From NCBI GenBank assembly GCA_900543585.1, contig UQRP01000023.1, positions 1-43,866 on the forward strand: 43,866 nt of DNA, given 5' to 3'. Positions 41,344 to 43,866 of this stretch are shown piece by piece. Position numbers and translations under genes: made by a program. Source of the DNA: an uncultured Prevotella sp. (GTDB lineage Bacteria > Bacteroidota > Bacteroidia > Bacteroidales > Bacteroidaceae). Numbering within the stretch: the first letter of the stretch is position 1; each line of letters begins with the position of its first letter. The notes under the pieces were generated by a model. That model did not search any database and was not told the origin of the DNA. It saw only the letters and a list, made by a program, of their open reading frames with translations.

Positions 41344-41979
41344 ATGAGTACTATACACGACAGAATACAAGATATTGTTAAGACATTCGGCGATAATAAA
41401 AATACTGTTATAGCCAAGAAGTTAGGCGTTTCAGAGGCCAACATAAGAGGTTATATAAAGGGAATTATGCCCAAAGAGGACGTTTTAGAGAAAATCGTGA
41501 GAAGTTACGAGGTTTCAGCGCGGTGGCTATTGACTGGCGAGGGTTCAATGCTCGAGGAAGGGACGACCCTGGTCTCAAAAGACTTTGATGGCGCACCTTA
41601 TTATGATGTCGACTTCATTGGGGGCTTCGACGAGGTATTCAACGACCAAACGGTCAACCCGGAGCTCGCCATAACAAATGGTATCTGCCCAAGGGCACAG
41701 CTCTGGTGCAATATCACAGGGCATTCCATGGAACCTACCATATCTAACGGAGACATCATAGCTCTCAGGCAGTGCTCTGTCCAGGATATTCAGTACGGTG
41801 AAATCTACGCCGTCGTAATGGACTCCTTCAGAACAGTCAAAATGCTCAGAAGGTCCGACACTCCGGGTATGATACGTTTCGTGCCCGTCAACACGGCAGA
41901 CTTCGACCCGCAGGACTTCCCTGTAAAGAGAATACTCAAAATCTATGAGGTCGTAGGATGCCTAAGACGCTTCTTTTAG
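41344..41979 (+). CDS. Phage repressor, HTH plus S24 peptidase domain (CI/LexA-like)
   Basis: 211 residues from ATG 41,344 (GTG 41,341 adjacent). The N-terminal HTH is in VKTFGDNKNTVIAKKLGVSEANIRGYIKG; EDVLEKIVRSYEVSARWLLTGEG is the usual next helix. The C-terminal S24 domain has the catalytic Ser in ITGHSMEPTISNGDII (about 133) and the Lys in FRTVKMLRR (about 172). No clear Ala-Gly cleavage site is seen in the linker (GGFDEVFN), so self-cleavage is uncertain. Divergent from the early operon, it should hold the lysogenic state and respond to DNA damage. Unlike the Mu repressor, it is of the lambda/LexA type. Confidence 0.92.
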   Translation: MSTIHDRIQDIVKTFGDNKNTVIAKKLGVSEANIRGYIKGIMPKEDVLEKIVRSYEVSARWLLTGEGSMLEEGTTLVSKDFDGAPYYDVDFIGGFDEVFNDQTVNPELAITNGICPRAQLWCNITGHSMEPTISNGDIIALRQCSVQDIQYGEIYAVVMDSFRTVKMLRRSDTPGMIRFVPVNTADFDPQDFPVKRILKIYEVVGCLRRFF

Positions 41980-41983
41980 GGCG

Positions 41984-42044
41984 GTTGAACGGTTTGAACG
42001 GTCTTTTGAACACTACCGTTCAACTGTTCAAACACCGTTCAAAC
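41984..42044. repeat. Interleaved GTTGAACGGT inverted repeats after the repressor gene
   Basis: GTTGAACGGT (41,984-41,993) pairs with ACCGTTCAAC (42,015-42,024), and GTTTGAACGGT (41,992-42,002) pairs with ACCGTTCAAAC (42,034-42,044). The two stems cross, so only one forms at a time or they form a pseudoknot. Probably ends repressor transcription or is a protein site. The GTTCAA core recurs at 42,361 and in the hairpin at 6,964. Confidence 0.7.
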
Positions 42045-42254
42045 GACAGCTCCATCAATCCAAATGTAATCACAATTTTCACGCCTTTTCGCCTAAAGCC
42101 CCTGTTTATCGGCACTTATGATGAAAAATGCTGCCCGAATCCTGCTTTTTCCCCAATTTTGCGGCAAAATCCTACCCGAAAACCACCTTTTCCCCGTTTT
42201 ACTACTGCTCAAATGGAATTTAGAAGCACGAAAACGCAATTTTTTATGTTAAAA

Positions 42255-42345
42255 GTGTCACAGCAGCTGTCACACCAACTCACACATTTGGTTTTTACAA
42301 ACACCTAAACTGTCACACCAGCTGTCACACCAACTGTCACACCAG
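42255..42345. repeat. Right-end repeats: inverted end site within 12-bp CTGTCACACCAG repeats
   Basis: One inverted copy of the left-end site (CACATTTGGTTTTTAC at 42,283-42,297) is flanked on both sides by 12-bp units of the type CTGTCACACCAG/A: 42,255 (variant), 42,267, then 42,310, 42,322 and 42,334. Sequence 42,045-42,254 between the repressor and these repeats is AT-rich and holds no gene I can support. The phage end must lie at or after 42,300. Confidence 0.7.
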
Positions 42346-42451
42346 CCCCATCTTTCACCGTTCAAACAACTGTTCAATGCCATCATACAAACACCCCTAA
42401 AACACCCTTAAAAATATTCCTTTTTACCCTCATTTTCTGTTTACATTGTCA

Positions 42452-42481
42452 TTGTTTCACGCTCTTTTTTCACTACCTTTG
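42452..42481 (+). promoter_or_regulatory. Consensus promoter of the 6S-like RNA
   Basis: TTG at 42,452-42,454, exactly 19 bases, TACCTTTG at 42,474-42,481, a full match to the Bacteroidota promoter consensus. Start expected near 42,487. Confidence 0.78.
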
Positions 42482-42485
42482 TACC

Positions 42486-42655
42486 ATCTTAATAGGTGTA
42501 TAGTACGTCACAACACTTTGCACAATTCTTCCAATAGGTCGGACCCGAAATGGCATCCCGAAAAGCATTTAGCCATTGGGTCATATTAGTTTTTTTAGGT
42601 ATTAAGGATTGTAGAAGGAAAAGGGTGCCCGTTGAGAAACGAGCACCCTTTATCA
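42486..42655 (+). ncRNA. Structured RNA candidate, 6S-like layout
   Basis: No coding frame. The likely 5' end CTTAATA (42,488-42,494) pairs perfectly with TATTAAG (42,600-42,606), closing a large bubble that leads to an apical hairpin: GACCC pairs with GGGTC and AATGGC pairs with GCCATT around an AT-rich loop (about 42,542-42,582). A terminator follows at 42,620-42,651 (AAAGGGTGC...GCACCCTTT with an inner CGTT-GAGA-AACG). Terminal stem, central bubble, apical stem is the 6S RNA plan; Bacteroidales-specific RNA families are an alternative. A covariance search would decide. Confidence 0.6.
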
Positions 42656-42911
42656 TCTCTTAGCCATTGTTCCTTTATTGTCTTACTCTCTACCTTAGCC
42701 CTTATTCCTTCATTCTCAGCCTCTAAAACGCTCTCTAAGCCTCTTTCTCGGCCTTTGCCTTGCTACTACACCGTATAAGCGTAGATTGCTTTATAATAGC
42801 GCATTTAGTGGCCACAGAGCCATTACCGGACAGCCCCGCGTGCAGCAGGTAGCTCTTGCTGGCTCCTACATCCTTAGTAAGCGTCTCCACATTTGCGTAG
42901 ACGTATTCACA
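42656..42911. other. Gap without supported gene
   Basis: Between the 6S-like RNA and the IS66 terminator. A minus-strand frame (42,735-42,938) would start inside the terminator hairpin and is not convincing. Parts of it (KDVGASKSYLLHAGLSGNG) look protein-like, so this may be a gene remnant. Confidence 0.5.
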
Positions 42912-42948
42912 AAAACGCCCCATGACATCTTCTGCCATGGGGCGTTTT
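42912..42948 (-). terminator. Terminator of the IS66 transposase gene
   Basis: Perfect 13-bp stem AAAACGCCCCATG (42,912-42,924) / CATGGGGCGTTTT (42,936-42,948) with T-runs on both sides, five bases after the transposase stop codon. May act in both directions. Confidence 0.85.
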
Positions 42949-42952
42949 CATT

Positions 42953-43866
42953 CTAATCTTGCTTTTTCCACTTGTCAGGCAGTAGTTCGCGGTATTGTTC
43001 AACTGGACTTTTGGGCTTCATCCTTGCAACTCTGTCTATGACATCCGTAAAATACTCGAAGGAGTCGATGCCATTAAGCATGCAGGACAATGTCAGCGAG
43101 TAGAACATTGTCCCTCTCTTGGCACCATCGTCCGTTATGAAGAACAGTGAGTTGCGCCTTGACTTGGAGACATACCGGTTCTGCATCTCGCAGAGGTTGT
43201 TGTCCAGCGAGGTGTCCCCGCGAGTGAAGATGCCTTTCACAGCATCCCACTCGCTGTCCATATAATGTACTGCCGTATAAAGGTCGCTCTTCGGTGGCAG
43301 ATCTTTGTCCGGCAGCGCGAGAAGCGTGTCAAGTTTTTCCCTTATGTCCTTGAGTATTGGAGGGGCGTATTCCTGTCTCCACTTGAGGTTGTCTCCTGCA
43401 GTCCAGTTCTTGTCGTTCTTATGACTGTGCTCCTTCCTGTAGAGTTTGTTGATCATCCTGACCATCTTTCTTGCCTCTGTATTATTTTCTCCGCAGTCAA
43501 GGAACTTCCTCTTTATGTGCTGCAGGCAGGATATTCGTTGTATGTCTTTGTAATCATCTGTTTCCAGCTTCTTGTAAGCAGAGTAGCCGTCAGACTGCAC
43601 GCAGCCGTGGAATCCGGTAAGCTCGTCGAGTATGACCTTCTGCGACCTTGATCCGCAATCGTATATAAAGTAGGAGAGTTTCAACTGTCTGCTTGCAACG
43701 AGCCACATGTAGCCTTTTCTTGATCCCCGTGCGGCAGGCATGCCTGCAAGGGAAGAACCGTTGTTGTCCACCGTGTCCTTTCCTGTGCTGCATCCGGTGC
43801 CGGAAGCACTGCCGTTTTCCGCTGTTTCAGGCTTCTTCTCAGACAGTATCCTGTAGTATGTCTCGT
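42953..43866 (-). CDS. IS66-family transposase (TnpC), C-terminal part, cut by window edge
   Basis: The frame stays open to the window end (ETYYRILSEKKPE at the edge), so the N-terminal half is outside; the GTG at 43,771 is not the start. It carries the IS66 core: catalytic Asp in FHGCVQSDGYSAYKKL, the cysteine-containing HIKRKF helix region, and the signature SLDNNLCEMQNRYVSKSRRNSLFF with the catalytic Glu. The C-terminal TMFYSLTLSCMLNGIDSFEYFTDVIDRVA and WKKQD end is typical of TnpC of Bacteroidota. The IS border on this side should lie shortly after the terminator at 42,912; no inverted end can be identified without the other end. Confidence 0.9.
   Translation of the reverse strand, partial: ETYYRILSEKKPETAENGSASGTGCSTGKDTVDNNGSSLAGMPAARGSRKGYMWLVASRQLKLSYFIYDCGSRSQKVILDELTGFHGCVQSDGYSAYKKLETDDYKDIQRISCLQHIKRKFLDCGENNTEARKMVRMINKLYRKEHSHKNDKNWTAGDNLKWRQEYAPPILKDIREKLDTLLALPDKDLPPKSDLYTAVHYMDSEWDAVKGIFTRGDTSLDNNLCEMQNRYVSKSRRNSLFFITDDGAKRGTMFYSLTLSCMLNGIDSFEYFTDVIDRVARMKPKSPVEQYRELLPDKWKKQD

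Larger units (their letters stand above)
6889..42346. mobile_element. Mu-like transposable prophage (about 35.4 kb), reversed relative to the Mu map
   Basis: All modules of a transposable myophage are present: S24 repressor, MuA and MuB, GemA-like and DUF3164-like early genes, Mu-type portal (DUF935), MuF, Gp36, sheath, tube, frameshifting chaperone, tape measure, gpD hub, baseplate, lysis and fibre genes. The left edge is inferred from the point where TlpA coding sequence ends and transposase-site-like repeats begin. The right edge is uncertain: a matching inverted copy of the repeat lies at 42,283-42,297, but related 12-bp repeats continue to 42,345. No integrase of the tyrosine or serine type is present. 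No 5-bp target duplication can be demonstrated because the right flank does not continue the TlpA gene. Confidence 0.85.

Noticed and set aside
41958..42308. 116-aa plus-strand frame after the repressor
   Set aside because: Overlaps the repressor end, runs through crossing inverted repeats and the end repeats, and has low-complexity composition; most likely non-coding phage end.
42735..42938. 67-aa minus-strand frame
   Set aside because: Its start lies inside the IS66 terminator hairpin and no family is recognisable; kept only as a possible remnant.

Overview
The window is DNA from a Bacteroidota bacterium, most likely a Prevotella relative. This rests on the FecR - SusC (with STN domain) - SusD - TlpA gene set at the left edge and on promoters of the TTTG-N19-TAnnTTTG type. 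A nearly complete Mu-like transposable prophage (about 6.89 to 42.35 kb) interrupts the host DNA, and a partial IS66 element lies at the right edge.

Host left flank (1-6.89 kb): the end of a FecR anti-sigma factor, a SusC-type TonB-dependent transporter broken by one frameshift and one in-frame amber codon, a SusD lipoprotein, and a TlpA-type thioredoxin lipid-exported or periplasmic protein whose thioredoxin domain is cut at about 6,889, where the prophage begins.

Prophage: it lies in reverse relative to the usual Mu map, so the repressor/transposase end is on the right. Right to left: an S24 repressor on the plus strand; an operator/promoter region with two 16-bp operators; a minus-strand early operon (small HTH protein, membrane protein, MuA transposase, MuB ATPase, a second P-loop ATPase, a DnaJ-like zinc protein, GemA-like protein, DUF3164-like protein) ending in a clear terminator; and a lone 83-aa gene that is a candidate late activator. 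The late genes form two divergent operons. The plus-strand operon (28.39-35.06 kb) carries TerS, TerL, Gp36, portal, MuF fused to an AT-rich toxin-like domain, a virion morphogenesis protein and a tail terminator. The minus-strand operon (28.21-7.04 kb) carries protease/scaffold, major capsid, sheath, tube, a tail chaperone with -1 frameshift, tape measure, baseplate hub, spike, gp25, a holin/amidase/u-spanin lysis set, gpX, J, further baseplate and fibre genes, and a giant 2188-aa tail protein. The two operons start from a strikingly symmetrical promoter at 28,233-28,365.

Non-coding structure is unusually rich: a family of about ten intergenic hairpin repeats with a compensated base-pair change, a 15-bp tandem array grown from the same repeat, three CTATAG-type arrays, a complete small-RNA gene (consensus promoter plus terminator) antisense to the end of the toxin gene, three transposase-site-like repeats at the left end, and 12-bp repeats at the right end. 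Outside the prophage on the right, a structured 6S-like RNA candidate with consensus promoter and terminator precedes the IS66 transposase. The missing half of the TlpA gene is not present after the right end, so the two flanks do not match as a simple insertion.
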